48,563 nt of DNA from an uncultured Chthonomonadales bacterium (lineage in GTDB: Bacteria; Armatimonadota; Chthonomonadetes; Chthonomonadales; CAJBBX01): contig CALLMM010000049.1 in the NCBI GenBank assembly GCA_938005745.1, positions 1-48,563 of the forward strand, read 5' to 3'. Made by a program: the position numbers and the translations under genes. A model generated the notes under the pieces. That model saw only the letters and a list, made by a program, of their open reading frames with translations. It searched no databases and was not told where the DNA came from. This document shows, piece after piece, positions 27,443-36,037 of this stretch. Position 1 is the stretch's first letter. Each line of letters opens with the position of its first letter.

Positions 27443-28780
27443 ATGCGATTTCCTTACGGTAATGCCGCGCTCTGTATGCTGATCCTCGCCCTGCTTTCGG
27501 GGCTGTTTCTGGCGATGCGCCCGGTTTCGAAAAAGACCGCGCGCCTCACCTTCTGGACGTTCGCCGACACCCATGCCGACGCCTATCGCAAAGCCCTGCC
27601 CGCCTTTGAAGAGGCTCAGAGGAAGAAGGGACGCGATGTGACGGTGGATATCCAGCTGGTAACCGGCGAGGCGGTCAACCGACGGCTGCAAGCCGCCTTC
27701 CTGACCGATCTGGATGTGCCGGACCTGGTGGAGGTGGAGATCAGCTGGGCGGGCAGCTTCTTTCGCGGTCCGCTGAAGGATGTGGGCTTTCTCGACCTGA
27801 CCGACCGCATCCATGAATCGGGACTGTGGGAGCGCATGGTGCAGGCGCGTTTCGCCCCCTACACCAGTCGCGGACGCATCTTCGGGTTGCCGCACGACGT
27901 TCACCCCGTGATGCTCGCCTATAACCGCGAGATCTTCGAAAAGGAGGGGGTGGATGTCCGCAAGATCGAGACATGGGACGATTTCGTGGAGGTGGGTCGC
28001 AAGCTGACCATTCCCAATAAGCGTTACATGATCGAGTTTCCGGACACCGAGGCGTCCCGGCTGGAGATGTGCCTGTTCCAGCGCAACGGAGGCTACTTCG
28101 ACCCGGAGGGCAACTGCATCTTCGATAACGAGATCGCCGTGCAGACCATGCTCTGGTATGTGCCGTTGGTCGCCGGAGACCGAAAGATCGGCAGCAATCT
28201 CGGCTCCGGGCAGATCCTTACCAAAGCGGTGGAGGACGGCTACTTCCTCTGTCTGGTCGCCCCGGACTGGCGCACCAAGTCGTTTGAGAAGGACATTCCG
28301 AGCATGGCGGGGAAGATGGCGCTCATGCCGCTTCCCGCCGCGACGCCGGGCGGACGCCGCACCTCCACCTGGGGCGGCACGATGATCGGCATCACGCGCC
28401 ACTGTCCGGAGCCGGACCTTGCCTGGGAACTCGCCCTGCATCTCTATCTGAATAAGGAGGACCTTGCCGGGCGATTCCGCGAAACCAATATCCTTCCCGC
28501 CGACCGCGAAAGCTGGAAGGAGCCGGCTTACTCCGAGCCGCGCCCCTACTGGAGCAATCAGCCGCTCGGCAAGCTCTACGCGCAACTCGCGCCCGACGTG
28601 CCGTTCCAGTACACCAGCCCCTTCATCGGAACGGCGAAGGCAAAGCTGGGCGAGGCGTTGACGCAGTGCGTGCAGTACTACCGCGCCAACGGCGAGCGGG
28701 GATTTGAGGCGTATGCGCGCCAGCAGTTGAAAAAGAGCGCCGACGAGGTCCGCAGACTCATCCGGCGCAATCCGTACTGA
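27443..28780 (+). CDS. ABC sugar transporter substrate-binding protein
   Basis: This is 445 residues; the ATG at 27443 has GGGAG 10 nt before it, better than the GTG at 27434. An uncleaved or poorly cleaved hydrophobic N-terminus (about 7-28) has no lipobox Cys. The body is an extracellular solute-binding protein of the maltose-binding type (family 1): RLTFWTFADTHADAY, VPDLVEVEISWAG, GRIFGLPHDVHPVMLAYNREIFEKEGVD and TSTWGGTMIGITRHCPEPDLAWELALHLY. It opens an operon with three PhyH genes and two permeases. Confidence 0.93.
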   Translation: MRFPYGNAALCMLILALLSGLFLAMRPVSKKTARLTFWTFADTHADAYRKALPAFEEAQRKKGRDVTVDIQLVTGEAVNRRLQAAFLTDLDVPDLVEVEISWAGSFFRGPLKDVGFLDLTDRIHESGLWERMVQARFAPYTSRGRIFGLPHDVHPVMLAYNREIFEKEGVDVRKIETWDDFVEVGRKLTIPNKRYMIEFPDTEASRLEMCLFQRNGGYFDPEGNCIFDNEIAVQTMLWYVPLVAGDRKIGSNLGSGQILTKAVEDGYFLCLVAPDWRTKSFEKDIPSMAGKMALMPLPAATPGGRRTSTWGGTMIGITRHCPEPDLAWELALHLYLNKEDLAGRFRETNILPADRESWKEPAYSEPRPYWSNQPLGKLYAQLAPDVPFQYTSPFIGTAKAKLGEALTQCVQYYRANGERGFEAYARQQLKKSADEVRRLIRRNPY

Positions 28781-28820
28781 CGTCAGAACCCGATTCCTGC
28801 CGACGCAGAAGGAGATCCGA

Positions 28821-29624
28821 ATGACCGCGCAAGCCCGCAGTCAGGCAGTGGAGCAGTATGAACGCGAGGGCTACGTGCTGTTCCAGAACGTGCTGGATGA
28901 GACGTTGATCCAGGAAGCCAGCGACCATGTCGCCTGGCTGCTGGAGAAGAATCCCGGCGTGCGTCCGGAGCATCTAGGACATACCCTGATGACCAACGAC
29001 CCGTTCTGGGTGCGGCTCGTCAGCGACGACCGCCTGCTCGACATCGCCCAGCAGTTTATCGGTCCCAACATCGCCCTGTTCGCCTCGCACTACATCTGCA
29101 AGCCGCCCGGCGACGGGCAGCCGGTGCTGTGGCATCAGGACGGCAGCTACTGGCCCCTCGAACCGATGGAGGTGATCACCCTGTGGCTGGCGGTGGACGA
29201 CTCGCTGCCCGAAAACGGCTGCATGCGCCTCATCCCCGGCACGCATACCCTCGACCTCAAAGGGCTTCAGCCCAATACGGAGGTCGCCAACGTGCTCAGC
29301 TCCGAGATTCCCCCCGAATATGTGGACGAATCGAAGGCGGTGGACTGCGTGCTCCGCCGGGGCGGGGTCTCGGTGCACCACCCCAACATCATTCACGGCT
29401 CCAACGCCAACACCTCGACCCTGCGCCGCTGCGGGCTGACCATTCGCTACATCCCCACCACCACGCGCATCCTGCTCAAGGGCAAGAGCGCGAAGGAGGG
29501 ACGCTGGCCCAGCGCATTCCTGCTGCGGGGCGAGGCGGTTCCCGGCATCAACGACTACAACCCGCGTCCCCGGTATATCCCCGGCGTGCATATGCCGTTT
29601 CGCGGCTGTGAGGAGTGGCAGTAG
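28821..29624 (+). CDS. Phytanoyl-CoA dioxygenase (PhyH) family oxygenase, copy 4
   Basis: This is 267 residues with a very good RBS (AAGGAGAT). QAVEQYEREGYVLF opens the PhyH fold. The facial triad is complete: H105-x-D107 in LWHQDGSYW, PENGCMRLIPGTH (130-142) and H192 in NIIHGSNANTS, with R203 nearby for 2-oxoglutarate. It is the first of three consecutive PhyH genes between a sugar-binding protein and its permeases and looks like a classical active dioxygenase. The substrate is unknown and is probably the imported compound or a product of it. Confidence 0.9.
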   Translation: MTAQARSQAVEQYEREGYVLFQNVLDETLIQEASDHVAWLLEKNPGVRPEHLGHTLMTNDPFWVRLVSDDRLLDIAQQFIGPNIALFASHYICKPPGDGQPVLWHQDGSYWPLEPMEVITLWLAVDDSLPENGCMRLIPGTHTLDLKGLQPNTEVANVLSSEIPPEYVDESKAVDCVLRRGGVSVHHPNIIHGSNANTSTLRRCGLTIRYIPTTTRILLKGKSAKEGRWPSAFLLRGEAVPGINDYNPRPRYIPGVHMPFRGCEEWQ

Positions 29625-29626
29625 CG

Positions 29627-30409
29627 ATGGATATCCCGAAGATGATCGAACAGTTCGAACGAGACGGCTTTCTGGTGATCCCAAACGCGCTCTCGAAAGA
29701 GACCGCCGAGACACTGCGGCAGGGCGTGGAGCGGGACTTCGCGCAGCCAGATGCGGAAGCTGAGCTGTACGGCGGCATATCGAACATCTGGCGTCCCAAG
29801 ATGTTCGAGCACGGACCGGAGTTTGAGGCGGTGGTGGATAACCCGCGCGTGATTGATCTGGTCGAAGCCATTCTCGGCAAAGACTGCCACCTGATCGCCA
29901 ACAGCGCGCTCTGCACCGGACCCGGACAGGGCATCTCCTTCTGGCATGCGGATGAAGCCGTGCGCTTCCCCCGCCCCAAAGGCGTCCCGCTCGATCCGCG
30001 CATCCCCATGCCCTGCTTCGTTCTGAACTTCAACTACTACCTGTGCGATGTGGACGAGGAGCTTGGACCGACGCAGTTTGTTCCGGGCAGCCACCGCAGC
30101 GGACGCCAGCCCGACCCGGAGGACATGGACGCCGACGGCAACCCGGTCTACGAGGGACGCTCCGCCGTCAGCGGGGTCGGTCCGGCGGGAACGGCGGTCG
30201 TCTGGAATGACCAGACCTGGCATCGGGGCGCGCCCAACCGCTCCAAAGACCGGTATCGCTGGGTGCTGCAGGCTCCCTACGGACGCCGCTTCATCGCGCA
30301 GCGGTTCTATCCCTTCATCAACTACCATATGCCGGAAGAGATCCTGGAGCGCGCCAATCCGCGCCGCCGCCGGCTGCTGGGGCTGCACGAGATCGGAGCA
30401 TACGGGTAG
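29627..30409 (+). CDS. Phytanoyl-CoA dioxygenase (PhyH) family oxygenase, copy 5
   Basis: This is 260 residues from the ATG MDIPKMIEQFERDGFLVIPNAL. The triad is H107-x-D109 in SFWHADEAVRF and H199 in WNDQTWHRGAPNRS, with R209/R211 after it. LGPTQFVPGSHRSG (147-160) is the usual block. It begins 2 bp after the stop of copy 4 and ends 5 bp before copy 6, so the three are translated together. The sequences differ clearly from one another, so this is not a recent duplication. A GTG at 29615 is a less likely start. Confidence 0.9.
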   Translation: MDIPKMIEQFERDGFLVIPNALSKETAETLRQGVERDFAQPDAEAELYGGISNIWRPKMFEHGPEFEAVVDNPRVIDLVEAILGKDCHLIANSALCTGPGQGISFWHADEAVRFPRPKGVPLDPRIPMPCFVLNFNYYLCDVDEELGPTQFVPGSHRSGRQPDPEDMDADGNPVYEGRSAVSGVGPAGTAVVWNDQTWHRGAPNRSKDRYRWVLQAPYGRRFIAQRFYPFINYHMPEEILERANPRRRRLLGLHEIGAYG

Positions 30410-30414
30410 ACGCC

Positions 30415-31173
30415 ATGACCGAACACGAGAGGTACCTCTTCGATCTGCACGGCTATCTGGTCGTCCCCGACGCTCTGAGCGCAGAGCAGGTCGCCGCGCT
30501 CAACGCCATCCTGGATGAGCGGCTGGAGGCGGAAGCCGATCCCAGCGCCAACACGCACCGCTTCATCGGTCTGCTCGGATGGGGACAGCCCTACCTGGAT
30601 CTGATAGACAACCCGCGCATCCTGCCCTATCTGGAAGCGCTGCTGGGACCCCATTTCCGCCTCGATCACGACTATGCGGACGTCATCCGTACCGGCAAAG
30701 GTCCCATCGGAACCACCCTGCACGGCGGCGCGACCCCCTACGACCCGCTCTACTACTATCACTACGAAAACGGGCGGATCCGCAACGGGCTGACGGTGGT
30801 CGCCTATAACCTCAAGGATGTCAACCCGGGCGACGGGGGCTTTGCCGCCGTTCCCGGCAGCCATAAGTCCAACATACCCTTCCCGAGAGAGTGGATCGAA
30901 CTGGATCGTCCGCACCCCTGCGTGCAGCCGGTGGTCGGTCCGGCGGGAACGGCGATCCTCTTTACGGAGGCGCTGACGCACGGCACGCTGCCCTGGCGCA
31001 GCCAGGAGCAGCGGCGCACCCTGTTCTACAAATACTCGCCCAACTCCCTCTCCTGGGCGGCAGACTACTACAACGCCGACGACTATCCCGGCTTGACCGA
31101 GCGGCAGCGCGCCATCCTGGAGCCGCCCAACGCGCGCTATCCGGGACGCCACCGCCCGAAATCACTGGGATAG
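30415..31173 (+). CDS. PhyH family protein, copy 6, with His-Gly-Gly metal motif
   Basis: This is 252 residues with the PhyH N-terminus (RYLFDLHGYLVVPDAL) and the late block GGFAAVPGSHKSN (141-153). The position of the metal motif is taken by H103-G104-G105 (TLHGGATPYDP), so the usual Asp is Gly. The distal H189 (EALTHGTLPWRSQEQRR) and R200/R201 are present. HxG or HxA is what Fe/2-oxoglutarate halogenases have, where a halide takes the Asp place. It could also be a subfamily that binds metal differently or a catalytically silent partner. It is 5 bp after copy 5 in the same operon. Confidence 0.85.
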   Translation: MTEHERYLFDLHGYLVVPDALSAEQVAALNAILDERLEAEADPSANTHRFIGLLGWGQPYLDLIDNPRILPYLEALLGPHFRLDHDYADVIRTGKGPIGTTLHGGATPYDPLYYYHYENGRIRNGLTVVAYNLKDVNPGDGGFAAVPGSHKSNIPFPREWIELDRPHPCVQPVVGPAGTAILFTEALTHGTLPWRSQEQRRTLFYKYSPNSLSWAADYYNADDYPGLTERQRAILEPPNARYPGRHRPKSLG

Positions 31174-31207
31174 CCGCGATGCGAGCATCCATGCTGCGAG
31201 ATACGCT

Positions 31208-32119
31208 ATGACAACCTCCTCCTGGTTCCGCCTGCAGCACAGAGCGGCTCCCTACCTGTTCGTCGCCCCCTTCCTGCTGCTCTTCTTCACCTTCGGGCTG
31301 TATCCGATCATCCGCAGCCTGATCCTCGCCTTCTACGCGACGAACGGTCCGAAAAGCCAGATATTCGTCGGAGGCGCGAACTTCTCGTTCCTGCTCTCCG
31401 ACCCCGACTTCCATACCGCCGTCTGGAACACCTCGGTCTTCGCCTTCTGGTCGGTCTTCCTGCAGCTTCCGCTCTCGCTGGGACTGGCGATCCTGCTCAG
31501 TCAGCGATGGGTACGGGGACGCAACGCCCTGCGGCTGGCTTTCTTCTCCCCGCATCTGCTGGGATCGGTCTTCGTCGGCGTGCTGTTTCAGGTGCTGTTC
31601 ATCCCGCAGTACGGACTGGTGAACACCACCCTGCACCGCACAACCGGAGGCGCGATCCCGCTGGACACGCGCTGGCTCTCCGAACCCGCGCTGGTGATGC
31701 CCGCCATCGTGCTGACCTCGCTCTGGATGTATGTGGGCTTCAACATGATCTACTTCCTGGCGGCGATCCAGGCGGTGGACAAAGACCTCTACGAGGCGGC
31801 GATCGTGGACGGGGCGAACGGCTGGCAGCAGTTTCTGGCGGTAACCCTGCCCGGCATTCGCCCCGTCGCCATCTTCGTGCTGGTCACCGCGACCATCGGA
31901 TCCTTCCAGCTGTTTGAGATGCCTTGGATCCTGCTCGGCAACTCCTCCGGTCCCAACAAGTCCGGGCTGACCATCGTGATGTATCTGTTTCAGACCGGCT
32001 TCATCACCGGCGATCTGGGGCTGGCTTCCGCCATCGGCTGGACGCTCGCGCTCGGTCTGCTCGTCATCAGCCTGATCCAGATGCGCCTGACCGGAGCCTG
32101 GAAAGGAGCCAGCGAATGA
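31208..32119 (+). CDS. ABC sugar transporter permease (MalF/UgpA type)
   Basis: This is 303 residues with six or so membrane segments, beginning LFVAPFLLLFFTFGLYPIIRSLILAFY. The EAA loop is EAAIVDGANGWQQFLAVTLPGIRP, which docks the ATPase. It is the first permease, followed with an ATGA overlap by the second. The closest gene upstream is PhyH copy 6 (34 bp). No gene for the ATP-binding subunit occurs in the operon, so a shared MsmX/UgpC-like ATPase encoded elsewhere must serve it. Confidence 0.94.
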   Translation: MTTSSWFRLQHRAAPYLFVAPFLLLFFTFGLYPIIRSLILAFYATNGPKSQIFVGGANFSFLLSDPDFHTAVWNTSVFAFWSVFLQLPLSLGLAILLSQRWVRGRNALRLAFFSPHLLGSVFVGVLFQVLFIPQYGLVNTTLHRTTGGAIPLDTRWLSEPALVMPAIVLTSLWMYVGFNMIYFLAAIQAVDKDLYEAAIVDGANGWQQFLAVTLPGIRPVAIFVLVTATIGSFQLFEMPWILLGNSSGPNKSGLTIVMYLFQTGFITGDLGLASAIGWTLALGLLVISLIQMRLTGAWKGASE

Positions 32120-32946
32120 AGCCGAAAACCAACGTGCAGGCTCTGCGCCTGATCGTCTACCTGACCCTGGTCGCGCTTGCCTGCATCGCGCTGACCCCGA
32201 TGCTCTGGCTGCTGCTAGCTGCCTTCAAGGGTCCCGATGAACTGTTCGCCTACGTCTTCTTTGCCCCCCGCTACACCCTCGGCAACTTCGTCGCCCTGTT
32301 CAATCATAATATCAACTTCCTGCGCTGCATGGTCAACAGCGTCTTCGTCTCCTGCGTCTCGGTGCTGGCGCAGCTCTTCTTCTCCTCGCTGGCGGGCTTT
32401 GCGCTGGCAAAGTACGAGTTTCGGGGCAAGAAGCTGGTGATGATCCTGATGATCTCGACCCTGCTGATCCCCGGTCAGATTCTGATGGCTCCCTCCTACG
32501 AACTGATCTACCGGCTGGGACTGGTGGACTCGTTCAGCGGGCTGATCATTCCCGGCGCGGTCAGCGTCTTCGGCATCTTCCTCTTCCGGCAGGCGCTGCT
32601 GCAGGTCCCCGATGAACTGATCCATGCGGCGCGCATAGACGGCTGCTCCGAGTTTCGCATCTACTGGGATATCATGATGCCGGTCTCCCGCCCGATGGTG
32701 GGAGCCTTCTGCCTGATCAGCTTTATGGGAGCCTGGAACAACTACCTCTGGCCTCAGATCATGCTCCACTCCAGCGAACGCTTCACCCTCCCCATCGCCC
32801 TCACCTCGCTGGTCGGCTTGCAGCAGCAGCAGTACGGCGCGCTGATGGCGGGGACGCTGCTGAGCGTTCTGCCGGTGATCGTGCTGTTCCTGTTGCTGCA
32901 GAAGGAGTTCGTCGCAGGTCTGACGGCGGGAGCGGTGAAAGGATAG
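32116..32946 (+). CDS. ABC sugar transporter permease (MalG/UgpE type)
   Basis: This is 276 residues with six membrane segments. It starts inside the preceding stop (ATGA). The C-terminal EAA-type loop is HAARIDGCSEFRIYWDIMMPVSRPMVGAF, followed by SFMGAWNNYLWPQIM. The ending LLQKEFVAGLTAGAVKG is typical of MalG-type permeases. Its stop TAG shares one base with the GTG start of the next gene. Together with the gene before it and the binding protein at 27443 it forms a sugar importer. Confidence 0.95.
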   Translation: MKPKTNVQALRLIVYLTLVALACIALTPMLWLLLAAFKGPDELFAYVFFAPRYTLGNFVALFNHNINFLRCMVNSVFVSCVSVLAQLFFSSLAGFALAKYEFRGKKLVMILMISTLLIPGQILMAPSYELIYRLGLVDSFSGLIIPGAVSVFGIFLFRQALLQVPDELIHAARIDGCSEFRIYWDIMMPVSRPMVGAFCLISFMGAWNNYLWPQIMLHSSERFTLPIALTSLVGLQQQQYGALMAGTLLSVLPVIVLFLLLQKEFVAGLTAGAVKG

Positions 32947-34106
32947 TGCGAGTGACGGACATTGCGCTGCTGCTGATCGGCGCGGCGGGGGCGGTCTGCC
33001 TCTGCGCCCCGCCGACGGAGCCTGCCGAAAAACAGGCAGCCCCGCCGCGCGGCTATCGCATCCCGCTGATAGACCTCGCCGGACAGACACAGCGGCAGGT
33101 GATTGTGGATCGGGAGCCGGGACAGTATCTCGGACACCCGACCACCGTGCTGCTGGAGGACGGCAAAACGATCCTGATCGTCTACCCGAAAGGGCACGGA
33201 CGCGGGGCGATCGTGATGAAGCGCAGCGAGGACGGGGGCAGAACCTGGAGCGAGCGGCTGCCGACGCCTCCCAACTGGGCGACCTCGCAGGAGACCCCGA
33301 CCATCCATCGGGTGATAGACCCGCAGGGCGTCCGGCGGCTGATCCTCTTCTCCGGTCTCCATCCGATCCGCATGGCGGTATCGGAGGACGACGGCAGAAG
33401 CTGGACGGAGCTGAAGCCGATCGGCGACTTTGGCGGCATCGTCGCGATGGCTTCCGTCATCCGCCTCCACAACGGCAGCTACGCCGCCTTTTTCCACGAC
33501 GACGGAAGATACCTGCGCGCCGGCGGCGGAGCGGCGAACCGCTTCCGGGTCCACCGCATCCTCTCCGCCGACGGCGGCTTGACCTGGAGCGAGCCGGAGG
33601 TCGCTGCCGAGCATCCGCAGGCGCATCTGTGCGAGCCGGGACTGGTTCGCTCGCCGGACGGCAGGCAGTTAGCGATGCTGCTGCGCGAAAACAGCCGACG
33701 GTTCAACTCCTTCGTCTGTTTCTCGGACGACGAGGGGCGCACCTGGTCAGCGCCGCGCGAACTGCCCGGCGCGCTCACCGGAGACCGGCATGTGGCGCGC
33801 TATGCGCCGGACGGTCGGCTGGTCATCACCTTCCGTGACACCACGCACGAAAGCCCGACGAAGGGCGACTGGGTCGCCTGGGTCGGAACCTATGCGGACA
33901 TCACGGAGGGACGCGAAGGAGCCTACCGCGTGCGCCTGATGGACAACCATAAGGACGCGGACTGCGCCTATCCCGGGCTGGAACTGCTCCCGGATGGAAC
34001 CTTTGTCGCGACGACCTACGGACACTGGACGCCCGGCGAGCCGCCCTATATCGTCAGCGTGCGCTTCACCCTCAAAGAGCTGGACGCGCTCGCAGCCCGC
34101 CGCTAG
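32946..34106 (+). CDS. Exported Asp-box (sialidase/BNR-like) protein
   Basis: This is 386 residues with a GTG start that overlaps the permease stop by one base (TAGTG). A signal-type hydrophobic segment covers about 5-21. Four Asp-boxes are visible: SEDGGRTWS (94-102), SEDDGRSWT, SADGGLTWS and SDDEGRTWS, the mark of the six-bladed beta-propeller of sialidases and related exo-glycosidases. Whether it cuts sialic acid or another sugar is open; many Asp-box proteins of this length do not. It would fit a periplasmic enzyme releasing the substrate of the importer. Confidence 0.85.
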   Translation: MRVTDIALLLIGAAGAVCLCAPPTEPAEKQAAPPRGYRIPLIDLAGQTQRQVIVDREPGQYLGHPTTVLLEDGKTILIVYPKGHGRGAIVMKRSEDGGRTWSERLPTPPNWATSQETPTIHRVIDPQGVRRLILFSGLHPIRMAVSEDDGRSWTELKPIGDFGGIVAMASVIRLHNGSYAAFFHDDGRYLRAGGGAANRFRVHRILSADGGLTWSEPEVAAEHPQAHLCEPGLVRSPDGRQLAMLLRENSRRFNSFVCFSDDEGRTWSAPRELPGALTGDRHVARYAPDGRLVITFRDTTHESPTKGDWVAWVGTYADITEGREGAYRVRLMDNHKDADCAYPGLELLPDGTFVATTYGHWTPGEPPYIVSVRFTLKELDALAARR

Positions 34107-34160
34107 CGCCGGGAGGGACTGGATCAATTCCTCTGCCTCTCCTCGTATAAGTATGGAAGA

Positions 34161-35561
34161 ATGAGTCAGAGCGGGAGGTCTCCGGCTGCCCGACAGCCAG
34201 CAGCAGCGGACACTCTCGATCCATCACTGTTTTCGATCTACTGTCAGCGAGAGTGCATCGTGCGATACGAACGGGGCGAACTGATCGGGGAAGGGGGCAT
34301 GGCGCGGGTCTACCGGGGTCGGCACTCCGGTCTGGATCGTCCCGTCGCCATCAAGGAGCTTCGCGAGGGTCTCACCAAGATACCGGAGCTGACCGAGCGA
34401 TTCCTGCGCGAGGCGCGGATCTGCGCGCGTCTGGACCATCCCAGCATCGTGCGCGTCTACGATACGGATGTCGAGGAGGGGCGTCCCTACATCGTGATGG
34501 AGCTGCTGGACGGAGAGACCCTGCAGAGCTATCTTCGACGGCAGGGACCGCTGACCGACCTGCAAGCGGTCTTCGTCACCAGAAAACTTCTCTCCGCCCT
34601 GAGCTACGCGCACGGGCAGGGCGTCATTCACCAGGATATCAAGCCCGCAAACATCTTTGTCGGGCGGCAGGGGATGGTCAAGCTGGTAGACTTCGGGATT
34701 GCGGCGGCGGGCGCGGGAGGCAAGACGGGGGGAATGCAGTTCGGAACCCTCACCTACATGAGTCCCGAGCAGTTGAGCGGACGCCCGATAGATGCGCGCA
34801 CCGATCTCTACAGTCTGGGAATCGTGCTCTACGAGATGGTTGCCGGGTCTCCTCCCTTCCGCGCCACCTCTCCGCTGGAGCTGCGGCATCAGCAGATGGT
34901 GCAGACGCCTCCGCCGCTGCCAGAATCCGTTCCGCTGTGGATGCAGGAGGTGATCGAGAAGGCGCTGGAGAAGGACCCCAACGCGCGCTACCAGAGCGCA
35001 GACGAGATGCTGCAGGCGCTGGAGAAGAAGCGTCGGACCAGCGCGCCGCTCTCCGACGGCGTTCCGGTCACCGGCAGAACGGTCACCCGCACCAGCTACC
35101 AGGACGCCATCCACGCGGCGATGGAGGCGCGCCGCCGGCAGATGAGAGCCACCGTGATCGCCATCGTGCTGGTGCTGCTCGCGCTGGGCGGGGTCTGGGG
35201 CTATCGCTACTACCAGCAGCGTCAGATCATCGCGGAGGCGGCGCGCCCCTCCGATGTCAAAAAAAAGCCGCGCACCGACAACAAGCCCGCCAGACCTCCT
35301 AACCGTCCCGCAGGCACCTCGCGCTCCTCCTCCGACCCCTCCTCCCGCGGCGCGCCGGCGCGTCCGGGAGCCTCCCGCTCCGACGGGGCTTCCGGCGACT
35401 CGCCGTTGCAGAAACGCGCCGCAACGGGAGACTCAGCTGCCTCCGAAAGCTCCGACACCGGGAAGACGCCCTCCTCCGATACGGAACGGGAGAGCGGCTC
35501 CGACCCCTCCGGTGCGACGGACGCCGGGCCCGGGTCCAACGACTCGCCGGAGACGCCCTGA
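34161..35561 (+). CDS. Membrane Ser/Thr protein kinase (Hanks type)
   Basis: This is 466 residues. The kinase domain covers about 37-290: GEGGMARVY (43-51), K65 in VAIKE, E84 in REARI, HQDIKPAN (157-164, catalytic D159), DFG (177-179) and SPE (201-203). The usual HRD is HQD, so it is a non-RD kinase that may not need activation-loop phosphorylation. One transmembrane helix (about 329-350) is followed by a Pro/Ser/Asp-rich outer tail without PASTA repeats. A TATAAG at 34146 lies only 10 nt before the start, so a leaderless message is possible. Confidence 0.92.
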   Translation: MSQSGRSPAARQPAAADTLDPSLFSIYCQRECIVRYERGELIGEGGMARVYRGRHSGLDRPVAIKELREGLTKIPELTERFLREARICARLDHPSIVRVYDTDVEEGRPYIVMELLDGETLQSYLRRQGPLTDLQAVFVTRKLLSALSYAHGQGVIHQDIKPANIFVGRQGMVKLVDFGIAAAGAGGKTGGMQFGTLTYMSPEQLSGRPIDARTDLYSLGIVLYEMVAGSPPFRATSPLELRHQQMVQTPPPLPESVPLWMQEVIEKALEKDPNARYQSADEMLQALEKKRRTSAPLSDGVPVTGRTVTRTSYQDAIHAAMEARRRQMRATVIAIVLVLLALGGVWGYRYYQQRQIIAEAARPSDVKKKPRTDNKPARPPNRPAGTSRSSSDPSSRGAPARPGASRSDGASGDSPLQKRAATGDSAASESSDTGKTPSSDTERESGSDPSGATDAGPGSNDSPETP

Positions 35562-35935
35562 TGCGCCTCTTTGTGATGCTGGGGAGCCTGAACGCCCTCC
35601 TGGCGGTTGCACTCGGAGCCTTCGGCGCGCACTTTCTGCGCGCGCGCATCTCCCCGGACCTGCTGGCGGTCTATCAGACCGGCGCGCACTACCATCTGAC
35701 GCATGCGCTGGCGCTGCTGTTCACAGCTCTGTTCGTTGAGCGAACCTCCTCCGGCTCTCCCGCGCGCTGGTCCGGCTGGCTCTTTACGGCGGGGATCGTC
35801 CTCTTTTCCGGCAGCCTCTATCTGATGGCGTTCACCGGCGCGCGGATCCTCGGAGCCGTCACGCCCTTCGGAGGGGTCTGCTTCCTGACCGGATGGGCGA
35901 CGCTCTTTCTGGCTGCCCTGCGCCATAGACCCTGA
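35561..35935 (+). CDS. DUF423 membrane protein
   Basis: This is 124 residues with four hydrophobic segments. MLGSLNALLAVALGAFGAHFLRARI, TGAHYHLTHALALL and GVCFLTGWATLFLAAL match the DUF423 (YgdD-like) family of small inner membrane proteins. Its function is unknown. The ATG shares its A with the TGA stop of the kinase gene, so translation is coupled. Confidence 0.9.
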   Translation: MRLFVMLGSLNALLAVALGAFGAHFLRARISPDLLAVYQTGAHYHLTHALALLFTALFVERTSSGSPARWSGWLFTAGIVLFSGSLYLMAFTGARILGAVTPFGGVCFLTGWATLFLAALRHRP

Positions 35936-36037
35936 CCCGCCCCCTTCTTGCGCGGCTTTCTCGCCCGACGCAGGAGTTCCCCGCCCCGTCCGCGAATAGA
36001 CCAGACACACAATACCCGGCAGTCAGGAGAGACGATT

